A stretch of DNA of 9,967 nucleotides from an uncultured Eubacteriaceae bacterium (GCA_945938055.1 CAMEUH010000082.1:1-9967), one strand, 5' to 3'; shown: positions 1 through 6,700, counted from the stretch's first letter. Program-made: numbers and translations. Notes: generated from the sequence alone by a model not told the origin.

Positions 1-1429
1 TTGGATTGGTAAGTTCCACCGTACCGGCATTGATTCCATAGGTATTACAGATTTCACCAAACTCCTGTGAGCCGGAGAAACCATTTACAATATAAAGGTC
101 GGAACATCCATTATTCAGGATCTTTGTCCATGCCTCTTTTCCGGCATCATCCGGATTTCTTCCAAGCATAGCCTGATACATGATTGTAACAACGTCTGCC
201 TCGCTAAGACCTCGTCCCATGAATTCTTCACTTCCCACAAGTCCGGCTACAATCTGTGCTCCGTCTGCTACTTTGTCAATCAGCTGGTTCGTCCATGCCT
301 CAAGACCTTCTGCGTCCGCCTCACGGTTCAGAATCACGAGATACAGGCGGCTTACGAATGCTTTTACGAGCAGATTCTGATTCACCTCGTATGGTGTACT
401 GACTGCATAATCACTTGCCTCTATATTATTACCCACTACACTATCAGATCCAATAATACGGATTTTTACTGTATAACTTCCCTCTCCAACATTGATAAAA
501 TATGGCGTTAAGTCAAACAAATTATCCTTTGTTGTTCCAAAAGCAATCAAGTCATCCTCTTTATATACTTCATATTCATATGTTGCATCCTGCACGGTAT
601 CCCATGTAAGCACACCAATGTTAGTTTCACTCCAGAATAAATTTTTAGGCTGATTCCATTTATATGGAGTAGCAAATTTTAGATAGTACGGACTGAACAC
701 ACCATTGCTACCGTGTCTGGTGTTAATATCCTTGGAGATAGCCTGGATTTCTACAACATAAACACCATCTTCGGTCATATTATTAGAAAAATCAAATATA
801 CAATTCTTTAAAGACCCCCATACCCAATACCATTTTTCTCCATCCTTATATAATGTTATTCTGTATCCGTCTGCATTTTCTACCGGTTCCCATACCAAAT
901 TCGTTCCACTCCAATATACTTTCGATGGAGAAGTTAACACTGTATCCGGTATTTTATATTGAAATGTCTTATCTAAAGCCACCCAATCACTTGCCGCACG
1001 AGTGTCTGTAGCACAACACCTGATTCGAATGGTATAATTTCCACTTTTCTTACAATCTTCGATTAATAAGCCTACTGGTGCACTGGTTCTTGGCCATATA
1101 CTACTACTAATCCATTTACCATCACACCGAACTTCCACTTCATATCCCTTGATGGCGTTCGGATTATCATTCCATCTTAATAGAATAAACGTTGGATTTG
1201 AATCATAGTCCCATTCCAATCCTGTGGGCGCATCTAATTTTGTTAATTCTTTACGTGACACTTCACTTTCATCTGTCTCCTGCCTTTCTTCTCCATGTTC
1301 TTCAATGACTGCTTCTTTCCCACCTTCGTATACCATTGTTTCCGCTTTTACCACCTGTAGACGAAACAACATACAAAATACAGTAATTATTGTGAAAAAT
1401 GGAATAAATTTTTTCTTCATTGCTTTCAT
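1..1429 (-). CDS. Secreted protein with fibronectin III-like domains and DUF4214 (C-terminus cut by window edge)
   Basis: The frame is open from the ATG at 1429 to the window edge with no stop, giving 476 visible residues. Residues 1-29 form a signal peptide: basic start (KAMKKK), hydrophobic core (FIPFFTIITVFCMLF) and a likely cleavage after VKA. Residues 30-65 are an acidic linker. Three beta-rich, fibronectin III-like segments follow at about 67-160, 163-255 and 257-346, each with a Trp-rich first strand, a GY/YEVEV-type strand and a late YTIRI/YVVEI/YTVKI strand. From about 350 the sequence is DUF4214-like: FVSRLYLVILNREADAEGLEAW, then a second related unit, MYQAMLGRNPDDAGKEAW. Proteins of this layout are exported and probably cell-surface or matrix proteins; the substrate or partner is unknown. 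An AAAGGAG site lies 9 bases before the ATG; a second ATG at 1420 is possible. The gene diverges from an XRE regulator and is probably controlled by it. The DUF4214 part is clearly richer in G+C than the rest. The DUF4214 call is from recognised motifs and the Fn3 fold is inferred. Confidence 0.85.
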   Translation of the reverse strand, partial: MKAMKKKFIPFFTIITVFCMLFRLQVVKAETMVYEGGKEAVIEEHGEERQETDESEVSRKELTKLDAPTGLEWDYDSNPTFILLRWNDNPNAIKGYEVEVRCDGKWISSSIWPRTSAPVGLLIEDCKKSGNYTIRIRCCATDTRAASDWVALDKTFQYKIPDTVLTSPSKVYWSGTNLVWEPVENADGYRITLYKDGEKWYWVWGSLKNCIFDFSNNMTEDGVYVVEIQAISKDINTRHGSNGVFSPYYLKFATPYKWNQPKNLFWSETNIGVLTWDTVQDATYEYEVYKEDDLIAFGTTKDNLFDLTPYFINVGEGSYTVKIRIIGSDSVVGNNIEASDYAVSTPYEVNQNLLVKAFVSRLYLVILNREADAEGLEAWTNQLIDKVADGAQIVAGLVGSEEFMGRGLSEADVVTIMYQAMLGRNPDDAGKEAWTKILNNGCSDLYIVNGFSGSQEFGEICNTYGINAGTVELTNP

Positions 1430-1502
1430 GTCATTCTTCTCCTTTTCCTGCTTTTCATTGCTTATATTGCTGTTTTTCTTTTGTGCAAAATATGCCAAAG
1501 TC

Positions 1503-1538
1503 GAATATAATTCATTCTCCCTAGCAATTATTATATTC
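1503..1538. repeat. 9-bp inverted repeat around the start region of the secreted-protein promoter
   Basis: GAATATAAT at 1503-1511 is exactly complementary to ATTATATTC at 1530-1538, with 18 bases between. The right arm covers the -10 box (1530-1535) of the minus-strand promoter, and the expected transcription start near 1523 falls between the arms. It could be a second regulatory site or a hairpin at the very 5' end of the mRNA. In such AT-rich DNA a chance origin is possible. Confidence 0.4.
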
Positions 1539-1558
1539 TATTTCCAAAAATTACGCAA
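1530..1558 (-). promoter_or_regulatory. Sigma-A-type promoter of the secreted DUF4214 protein gene
   Basis: Read on the minus strand, a -35 box TTGCGT (1558-1553) is separated by exactly 17 bases from a perfect -10 box TATAAT (1535-1530). The expected start is near 1523, which gives a leader of about 94 bases before the ATG at 1429. The -35 box lies wholly inside the upstream palindrome 1552-1565, so a protein bound there would block RNA polymerase. The promoter is inferred from consensus match and spacing. Confidence 0.7.
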
Positions 1559-1579
1559 GTGCGTATACGCAATTGCGTA
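1552..1579. promoter_or_regulatory. Tandem palindromic operator between the divergent regulator and secreted-protein genes
   Basis: Two 14-bp palindromes abut without a gap: TACGCAAGTGCGTA (1552-1565, symmetric except in its central four bases) and TACGCAATTGCGTA (1566-1579, perfect). Two copies of one dyad directly upstream of a small XRE regulator are the usual form of a Cro/CI-type operator. The first copy contains the -35 box of the minus-strand promoter, and the second lies just before the TACAAT -10-like element of the plus-strand gene. That the neighbouring XRE protein binds here is inference from position and symmetry. Confidence 0.75.
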
Positions 1580-1593
1580 GAAAAATATACAAT
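1566..1593 (+). promoter_or_regulatory. Probable promoter of the XRE regulator, overlapping the operator
   Basis: A TACAAT -10-like box is at 1588-1593, within the run TATACAAT, with an expected start near 1600 just before the ribosome binding site. The best-spaced -35 (TACGCA, 1566-1571, 16 bases upstream) is poor. TTGCGT at 1573-1578 is a better hexamer but too close to this -10. The promoter would be weak and overlapped by the second palindrome, which fits autoregulation. Confidence 0.4.
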
Positions 1594-1615
1594 ACTAATA
1601 AGGTGAGGTGATGCT

Positions 1616-1858
1616 ATGTCCGTCAAGGATGCTGTTACTGACAGATTCCACGAAATATGCAAGGAACGGAATATTAAGATAAATGAGCTGGCGAATTTGG
1701 CTGGCGTTACTCCTTCAACTGTATATAGCATGATGGACAAGAACCGTCGGGAAATTTCCATCATAACCATTAAGAAACTCTGTGATGGGCTGGACATGAC
1801 TTTGGGAGAATTTTTCTCTGCACCTGTATTTGATAATCTGGAGCAGGAAATAAAATAA
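1616..1858 (+). CDS. XRE-family (Cro/CI-type) helix-turn-helix transcriptional regulator
   Basis: This 80-residue protein is a lone DNA-binding domain. Residues 7-19 form helix 1. Residues 21-40 (INELANLAGVTPSTVYSMM) are the helix-turn-helix, with the typical ELANLAG turn and a TPSTVY recognition helix. Residues 49-66 (IITIKKLCDGLDMTLGEFF) are the family's closing helices. There is no sensor, metal-binding or peptidase domain, so any signal must act through another factor or through protein level. The ATG at 1616 is preceded by AGGTGAGGTG (1601-1610); an ATG at 1611 is in another frame. The gene is divergent from the secreted DUF4214 protein gene and sits beside a double palindrome, so it probably represses both itself and that gene. 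It ends at a terminator shared with the converging zinc-ribbon gene. The family call is firm; the target is inferred. Confidence 0.88.
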   Translation: MSVKDAVTDRFHEICKERNIKINELANLAGVTPSTVYSMMDKNRREISIITIKKLCDGLDMTLGEFFSAPVFDNLEQEIK

Positions 1859-1859
1859 A

Positions 1860-1910
1860 AAAAGGATAGGTTTCCGAAAAGCCTTACGCTTTTACGAAAC
1901 TTATCCTTTT
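1860..1910. terminator. Strong bidirectional intrinsic terminator
   Basis: AAAAGGATA (1860-1868) pairs with TATCCTTTT (1902-1910). The stem continues inwards through GGTTTC with GAAAC plus a GU pair, a two-base mismatch, and AAAAGC with GCTTTT, closing on a five-base loop (1883-1887). This makes about 21 base pairs. On the minus strand the stem is followed by a long T run (bases 1863-1853 read as T with one break), and on the plus strand by TTTTATCATTTCTT. It lies between convergent genes and should end both the XRE gene and the serine/zinc-ribbon transcript. Confidence 0.88.
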
Positions 1911-1937
1911 ATCATTTCTTGTTACTGTCCTGTAATC

Positions 1938-2444
1938 TTACTTATTCAGGAACTTCTGAACAAATGGTGCTGCAATCAGACCAGCGGCGGAAAGAATCAT
2001 CAGATAAAATGCAATTCCTCTCTTAACCATGTCGCCCAGTCCATAGGCTGAAACTTCCTTGACTGCGTTTGCAAAGTCAACAACCTCAAAAAGTGCAAAT
2101 ACACAGGCAATGACGCCCACAATAATCATCGGCTTTTTCTCGCCCATTAAGCCTGCAAGGATGCCTGCAACAGCGATTACAAGAAAGAAGATTCCATCTC
2201 CGGCACTAATCAGTGTTTGTGTTTCTGACATTCCCAGAAATTCCACCTTTACGTATGGCAGAAATACCATGAGAATCATTACCGCACTGGCAACAAGTGC
2301 CACGATACTGGACTCTCCTTTTCTGAATTTCAGCTTTTCAACCGAAAAACCTTTCTTGGCTGCCGGCTTCTTCACCTCAGTACCACAGCTTGTGCAGACT
2401 GTTGCTTCATCACTTAGTTCTGCTCCGCAATTCTTACAAAACAT
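1938..2444 (-). CDS. Small zinc-ribbon membrane protein, function unknown
   Basis: The protein has 168 residues. An N-terminal zinc ribbon is formed by two Cys pairs, CKNC (C3, C6) and CTSC (C17, C20). A basic linker (residues 25-43, KKPAAKKGF...) follows, then four hydrophobic segments at about 46-65, 83-100, 104-124 and 143-162. This zinc-ribbon-plus-membrane layout is common in Clostridia and generally uncharacterised; the ribbon would face the cytoplasm. AGGAGG sits 6 bases before the ATG at 2444, a strong ribosome binding site. The gene lies 65 bases downstream of serA on the same strand with no convincing promoter or terminator between, so it may be the last gene of the serine transcript. 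The sequence shows no functional link to serine synthesis. The transcript ends at the hairpin 1860-1910. Confidence 0.85.
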   Translation of the reverse strand: MFCKNCGAELSDEATVCTSCGTEVKKPAAKKGFSVEKLKFRKGESSIVALVASAVMILMVFLPYVKVEFLGMSETQTLISAGDGIFFLVIAVAGILAGLMGEKKPMIIVGVIACVFALFEVVDFANAVKEVSAYGLGDMVKRGIAFYLMILSAAGLIAAPFVQKFLNK

Positions 2445-2509
2445 ATTGATCCTCCTAAGTATCTTTTTTATTTATCTAAAAATGGTATCCCATTATTAGA
2501 GTCTTACTC

Positions 2510-3673
2510 TTACTTAATTACTCTTACCTTGATAACGCCATCAATTGCTTCAATCTTCTTAATGGCAGCTTCTGTTGCCTTGTCATCCAGGTCAAGTAAG
2601 GTGTATGCATAATCCCCACGGCTCTTATTAACCATGTCGGAAATGTTGATGTGAACCTCACCAAATGCATGGGTAATCTGGCTGATAACTGCCGGAATAT
2701 TTTTGTGGCAGATGGAAACTCTTCCAGCCTTGGTACATACACCCATGTCACAGGCAGGATAATTAACGGAATTCTTGATATTACCATTTTCAATATAATC
2801 AACAATTTCCTTTACTGCCATGACTGCACAGTTGTCTTCTGATTCTGCAGTAGAAGCACCCAGATGTGGGAATGCAATGACATTTGGAGCATTGGCAACC
2901 TTAACGGTTGGGAAGTCTGTTACATACTTCTTTACCTTGCCGGACTCTAATGCTTCTAACAAATCAGCTTCATTTACCAGAAGGTCTCTGGCAAAATTCA
3001 GGACAACAACACCATCCTTCATCATGGAAAGAGATGCCTTATTAATCATTCCTCTTGTATCGTCAAGAAGAGGAACATGAACTGTAATGAAATCACTGAC
3101 TGCATATACATCTGCGTTTGACTTTACAATCTTAACTTCATTAGAAAGATTTAACGCATTCTGAACAGACAGATATGGGTCACAGCCGACAACGTTCATT
3201 CCAAGCTTTACTGCTACATTGGCAACTAATACACCAATGGCACCAAGACCGATGACACCAAGGGTCTTTCCCTGGATTTCCGTTCCGGCATATTTGGATT
3301 TTGCCTTTTCCATGGTCTTTCCGATATTTTCATCATCCTTATTGTCTGCCACCCACTGCATTGCTCCTCTGATATCTCTGGAAGCAAGAAGCATGCCGGC
3401 AACCACAAGTTCTTTTACGCCATTTGCATTGGCACCTGGTGTATTAAATACCACAATACCCTTTTCTGCGCACTTATCAAGCGGAATGTTATTCACACCC
3501 GCACCGGCTCTTGCAACTGCAAGAAGCTGCTGTGGAAGCTCCAGTTCATGCATTGCAGCACTTCTTACGAGGACTGCATCTGCCTCAGAAAATTCTCCTG
3601 TCGTACCGAATGTTTCCGGCAGCAGGGACATACCTACCTTTGCAATAGGATTTAAACAATTTACCTTAATCAT
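2510..3673 (-). CDS. serA: D-3-phosphoglycerate dehydrogenase (SerA) with C-terminal ACT domain
   Basis: SerA oxidises 3-phosphoglycerate to 3-phosphohydroxypyruvate with NAD+, the first committed step of serine synthesis, in the cytoplasm. The 387 residues match the short form with an ACT domain. The catalytic domain has ARAGAGVNN at 54-62 and a Rossmann fold with GLGAIG (142-147) and an acidic residue, D165 (CDPYL), suited to NAD. R229 (NFARD) and H270 (PHLGAST) fit the catalytic Arg and His of the D-2-hydroxyacid dehydrogenase family. The expected catalytic Glu after the conserved Asp of the DVFE-type motif is not seen: residues 252-255 read TDFP. The ACT domain spans about 318-387, a likely site for feedback by serine. 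The ATG at 3673 has an AAAGGA site 9-10 bases upstream. The gene lies 121 bases after serC, with a hairpin between them, and is probably read from the serC promoter. The pairing with serC supports the assignment. Confidence 0.93.
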   Translation of the reverse strand: MIKVNCLNPIAKVGMSLLPETFGTTGEFSEADAVLVRSAAMHELELPQQLLAVARAGAGVNNIPLDKCAEKGIVVFNTPGANANGVKELVVAGMLLASRDIRGAMQWVADNKDDENIGKTMEKAKSKYAGTEIQGKTLGVIGLGAIGVLVANVAVKLGMNVVGCDPYLSVQNALNLSNEVKIVKSNADVYAVSDFITVHVPLLDDTRGMINKASLSMMKDGVVVLNFARDLLVNEADLLEALESGKVKKYVTDFPTVKVANAPNVIAFPHLGASTAESEDNCAVMAVKEIVDYIENGNIKNSVNYPACDMGVCTKAGRVSICHKNIPAVISQITHAFGEVHINISDMVNKSRGDYAYTLLDLDDKATEAAIKKIEAIDGVIKVRVIK

Positions 3674-3709
3674 TTTTTTAGGTCCTTTCTTAGATATTAT
3701 CTATACAAA

Positions 3710-3750
3710 AGAAGGGGCGAAACCAGAAACTATCATTCGTCCGCCCTTCT
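3710..3750 (-). terminator. Hairpin between serC and serA, possible leaky terminator or attenuator
   Basis: AGAAGGG (3710-3716) pairs with CCCTTCT (3744-3750), and an inner CGAA/TTCG pairing (3718-3721 with 3736-3739) can extend the structure. On the minus strand the stem is followed by only four T residues and then G, weak for a full stop. It could partly end the serC transcript and lower serA expression, or protect an mRNA end. A smaller inverted repeat, TACCAT (3768-3773) with ATGGTA (3787-3792), lies directly after the serC stop. No known riboswitch class was recognised here. Confidence 0.45.
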
Positions 3751-3794
3751 ATTCGTATCTTCGCTGATACCATGAAATAATATTCTATGGTAGT

Positions 3795-4877
3795 TTATTT
3801 ATTATTCTTCTCAAATTCCTTCATGAATTCTACAAGCTTTTCTACACCTTCTATTGGCATTGCATTGTAAATACTTGCTCTCATGCCGCCAACGGTTCTG
3901 TGACCCTTAAGATTTTCAAAGCCAGCTTCCTTTGCTTCCTTAACGAATTTTGCATCCAGCTCTTCATTTCCGGTTACAAACGGAACATTCATCAGAGAAC
4001 GGTCTTCCTTACGAACAGTTCCTTTGAATAACTCGCTCTGGTCAAGGAAATCGTAAAGAATCTTAGCTTTCTTTTCATTGCGCTCCTTCATTACTGCAAG
4101 GCCGCCCTGCTTCTTAAGCCACTTAAATACCTTGCCACAGATATAGATACCATAGCATGGAGGTGTATTGTACATGGAGCCGTTATCTGCATGAGTCTTA
4201 TACTTTAACATGGTTGGTGTTCCCGGAAGAGTATCCTCCGTAATTAAGTCCTCACGGATAATCACAATGACAACACCTGCAGGTCCGATATTCTTCTGAA
4301 CGCCGCCATAAATAACTCCATATTTTGTCACATCAACCGGTTCCGATAAGAAACAGGAGGATACATCCGATACAAGAATCTTTCCCTTAGTATTCGGAAG
4401 GGTCTTATACTTTGTTCCATAAATGGTATTGTTTTCACAAATGTATACATAATCTGCATCTTCTGGAATATCAAGGTCTGAGCAATCCGGTATGTAAGAA
4501 AATGTCTTATCTGCTGAGGATGCTACTTCCACGGCTTCACCATAGATTTTTGCTTCCTGATATGCTTTCTTTGCCCACTGACCTGTAACAATATAAGCTG
4601 CTTTCTTATTCTTCATGAGATTCATCGGAATCATGGCAAACTGCTGTGAAGCACCGCCCTGTAAGAAAAGTACCTTATAATTATCAGGTATATTCATTAA
4701 TTCTCTCAAATCTGCTTCTGCTTCATCAATAATTGCCTGATAAGCCTTGGAACGATGGCTCATTTCCATTACGGACATTCCTGTTCCCTTGTAATCCAGC
4801 ATTTCTTCTGCTGCTTCTCTTAACACTTCCTCTGGCAGTACTGCAGGACCAGCTGAAAAATTATAAACTCTACCCAC
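3795..4877 (-). CDS. serC: Phosphoserine aminotransferase (SerC), GTG start
   Basis: SerC transfers the amino group of glutamate to 3-phosphohydroxypyruvate, giving phosphoserine; it uses pyridoxal phosphate and acts in the cytoplasm. At 360 residues it has the normal family length. The N-terminus VYNFSAGPAVLP is the SerC signature. GGASQQF (74-80) and W101 (GQW) line the cofactor site, D171 (SDVSS) matches the Asp that holds the pyridine nitrogen, and K195 (GGVQKNIGPAG) is the Schiff-base lysine. GHR (325-327) and GGMR (330-333) lie in the C-terminal substrate region. The start is GTG at 4877: AGGAGG lies 9 bases upstream, and the next in-frame ATG would remove the signature. The gene has its own strong promoter at 4946-4974 and precedes serA, which makes its substrate. 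It starts 116 bases after the ilvB stop. Confidence 0.96.
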   Translation of the reverse strand: MGRVYNFSAGPAVLPEEVLREAAEEMLDYKGTGMSVMEMSHRSKAYQAIIDEAEADLRELMNIPDNYKVLFLQGGASQQFAMIPMNLMKNKKAAYIVTGQWAKKAYQEAKIYGEAVEVASSADKTFSYIPDCSDLDIPEDADYVYICENNTIYGTKYKTLPNTKGKILVSDVSSCFLSEPVDVTKYGVIYGGVQKNIGPAGVVIVIIREDLITEDTLPGTPTMLKYKTHADNGSMYNTPPCYGIYICGKVFKWLKKQGGLAVMKERNEKKAKILYDFLDQSELFKGTVRKEDRSLMNVPFVTGNEELDAKFVKEAKEAGFENLKGHRTVGGMRASIYNAMPIEGVEKLVEFMKEFEKNNK

Positions 4878-4945
4878 TTTTTTAATCCTCCTGATAATTA
4901 AGATTTTTCATATGCTTAATTTTATTAATTAAATAATTAACAATT

Positions 4946-4974
4946 ATTGTATTACCGAACAAAAACAAAGTCAA
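4946..4974 (-). promoter_or_regulatory. Sigma-A-type promoter of the serC-serA unit
   Basis: On the minus strand TTGACT (4974-4969) and TACAAT (4951-4946) are separated by exactly 17 bases. The expected start is near 4939, about 60 bases before the GTG. The leader is very AT-rich and includes the inverted repeat AATTAAG/CTTAATT just upstream of the ribosome binding site. The -35 box touches an AT-only hairpin (4973-4994) that overlaps the end of ilvB. That hairpin has no following T run, so read-through from ilvB remains possible. Confidence 0.82.
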
Positions 4975-4993
4975 TACTTAATATCATAAGTAT

Positions 4994-6664
4994 TTATAAA
5001 TCTTCTTCGCTGAATGCTTCCGAAATTGCAGCTCCCGGCGCAACCATCGGGAATACCTTGTCATCACTTCCAATATGGCAGTCCATAACAACCGGAATAT
5101 TCAGGGAAATCGCTTCACGAAGTGCCGGCTCTAATTCTTCCTTCTTGGTTATGGTATAAGCTTTCGCTCCCATGCCTTCTGCAATCTTTGCAAAATCCAC
5201 TCCGTCATCAAGAACCGTTGCGGAATATCTCTGTCCGTAGAACAAGGTCTGCCACTGACGAACCATTCCTAATACATGGTTATTTAAAACCACCTGGATG
5301 ATTGGGATATTATGTCTCGTTGCTGTCATGATTTCATTCATGTTCATACGGAAACATCCGTCACCTGCAATGTTAATGACCGTCTTATCTTTTCTTCCCA
5401 TCTTGGCACCGATACATGCACCAATTCCGTAGCCCATGGTTCCAAGTCCACCGGAAGTAAGCAATGTTCTCGGCTCAGAATATTTGTAATACTGTGCTGC
5501 CCACATCTGATGCTGTCCCACATCCGTGGTAATGATTGCCTTTCCTTCTGTTACTTCATAGATTTTCTCCATGACGTATGGTCCCGTAAGCACATCCGTA
5601 TGGTATGTCATTGGGAATTTTTCCTTTAAGGATTCCACATGAGAAAGCCATTCCTTATGCTCCTGCTGCATGAGCTTTTCATTCATCCTCTTTAAAATCT
5701 CCCTGACATCACCAATGACACTGGCATCGGTCTTAATATTCTTATCAATTTCAGCCGGGTCAACATCAAACTGTAATATTTTTGCATTATTGGCAAACTT
5801 CTTTGTATTACCGGTTACACGGTCACTAAATCTTGCACCGATTGCAATCAGAAGATCACATTCCGTTACACCGAAATTGGATGCCTTGGTTCCATGCATT
5901 CCAATCATGCCGGTATATCTTGGGTCTGTTCCGTCAAATGCACCCTTTCCCATTAAGGAATCGCATACCGGGGCATCTACCTTATCAACAAATTTTCTTA
6001 ATTCTTCGGAAGCATTGGAAAGAATTGCTCCACCACCCACATAAAGGAATGGTTTCTTTGCCTCCTGAATCAGTTCCACCGCACGGTCAATATCAGCATC
6101 CTTAATGGTAGAAACCTTTCTTTCAATTGGTGCAGGCGTGATTTTCTCATATTCTGCCGTATTTGCCGTAACGTCCTTTGTAATATCGATGAGCACAGGG
6201 CCAGGTCTTCCGGTCTGTGCAATACGGAACGCTTCACGAATGGTATCCGCAAGCTTCTCAACATCCTTTACAATATAATTATGCTTGGTAATCGGCATAG
6301 TGACACCGGCAATGTCAATCTCCTGGAAACTGTCCTTACCTAAGATTGGTACTGCCACGTTTGCCGTAATGGCAACAACCGGAATGGAATCCAGATATGC
6401 TGTTGCAATACCGGTAACAAGATTCGTCGCACCAGGGCCTGAGGTTGCCATGCAGACACCCACCTTGCCTGTTGCTCTTGCATATCCGTCTGCCGCATGG
6501 GATGCTCCCTGCTCATGGGATGTCAGAATATGGGTAATTTCATCCTGATGCTTGTATAATTCATCATAAACATTTAAAATACATCCGCCCGGATAACCAA
6601 AAACAGTATCAACACCCTGTTCCTTAAGACACTCTATAATAATCTGTGAACCTGTTAATTTCAT
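4994..6664 (-). CDS. ilvB: Acetolactate synthase, large catalytic subunit (IlvB)
   Basis: IlvB joins two pyruvates to acetolactate, or pyruvate and 2-oxobutyrate to acetohydroxybutyrate, the first shared step of valine, leucine and isoleucine synthesis; it needs thiamine diphosphate, Mg2+ and FAD. The 556 residues are the usual length. E51 in SHEQGASHAADG is the catalytic glutamate that activates the cofactor. SGPGATN (75-81) and GRPGPV (152-157) are family signatures. The middle domain (about 190-330) includes GGGAILS and the FAD-associated ARFSDRVTG. The C-terminal cofactor motif runs from GDG (434-436) to LNNHVLGMVRQW (460-471), with the Trp typical of biosynthetic anabolic enzymes. The ATG at 6664 has AAAGGA about 10 bases upstream. 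The gene lies 36 bases after ilvD in the same operon. No regulatory small subunit (ilvN/ilvH) follows; serC does. Paralogues such as catabolic AlsS are less likely given the context. Confidence 0.95.
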   Translation of the reverse strand: MKLTGSQIIIECLKEQGVDTVFGYPGGCILNVYDELYKHQDEITHILTSHEQGASHAADGYARATGKVGVCMATSGPGATNLVTGIATAYLDSIPVVAITANVAVPILGKDSFQEIDIAGVTMPITKHNYIVKDVEKLADTIREAFRIAQTGRPGPVLIDITKDVTANTAEYEKITPAPIERKVSTIKDADIDRAVELIQEAKKPFLYVGGGAILSNASEELRKFVDKVDAPVCDSLMGKGAFDGTDPRYTGMIGMHGTKASNFGVTECDLLIAIGARFSDRVTGNTKKFANNAKILQFDVDPAEIDKNIKTDASVIGDVREILKRMNEKLMQQEHKEWLSHVESLKEKFPMTYHTDVLTGPYVMEKIYEVTEGKAIITTDVGQHQMWAAQYYKYSEPRTLLTSGGLGTMGYGIGACIGAKMGRKDKTVINIAGDGCFRMNMNEIMTATRHNIPIIQVVLNNHVLGMVRQWQTLFYGQRYSATVLDDGVDFAKIAEGMGAKAYTITKKEELEPALREAISLNIPVVMDCHIGSDDKVFPMVAPGAAISEAFSEEDL

Positions 6665-6700
6665 AATCTTTCTATCCTTTCATCATTCAATCCGTAACTC

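Noticed and set aside
1224..1580. 118-residue plus-strand frame opposite the start of the secreted-protein gene and its promoter
   Set aside because: It overlaps the signal peptide region and promoter of the minus-strand gene; the hydrophobic stretch comes from T-rich DNA and no ribosome binding site is present.
1531..1797. 88-residue minus-strand frame opposite the XRE regulator
   Set aside because: The plus-strand frame codes a clear helix-turn-helix protein with a good ribosome binding site; the antisense frame has no recognisable features.
2059..2499. 146-residue plus-strand frame opposite the zinc-ribbon membrane protein
   Set aside because: The minus-strand frame has two CxxC pairs, four membrane segments and an AGGAGG site; this is its shadow.
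3219..3767. 182-residue open frame on the plus strand opposite serA
   Set aside because: It is antisense to a clear serA, has Ser/Thr/Pro-rich low-complexity composition typical of a shadow frame, and has no ribosome binding site or family motif.
4882..4911. Nine-residue leader ORF (MKNLNYQED) before serC
   Set aside because: It has no ribosome binding site and no serine codons, and its end is simply the serC ribosome binding site; it looks like chance.
4973..4994. ilvB terminator formed by AATACTTA/TAAGTATT
   Set aside because: The stem is only A-T pairs and is not followed by a continuous T run; it overlaps the serC -35 box and is unlikely to stop transcription well.
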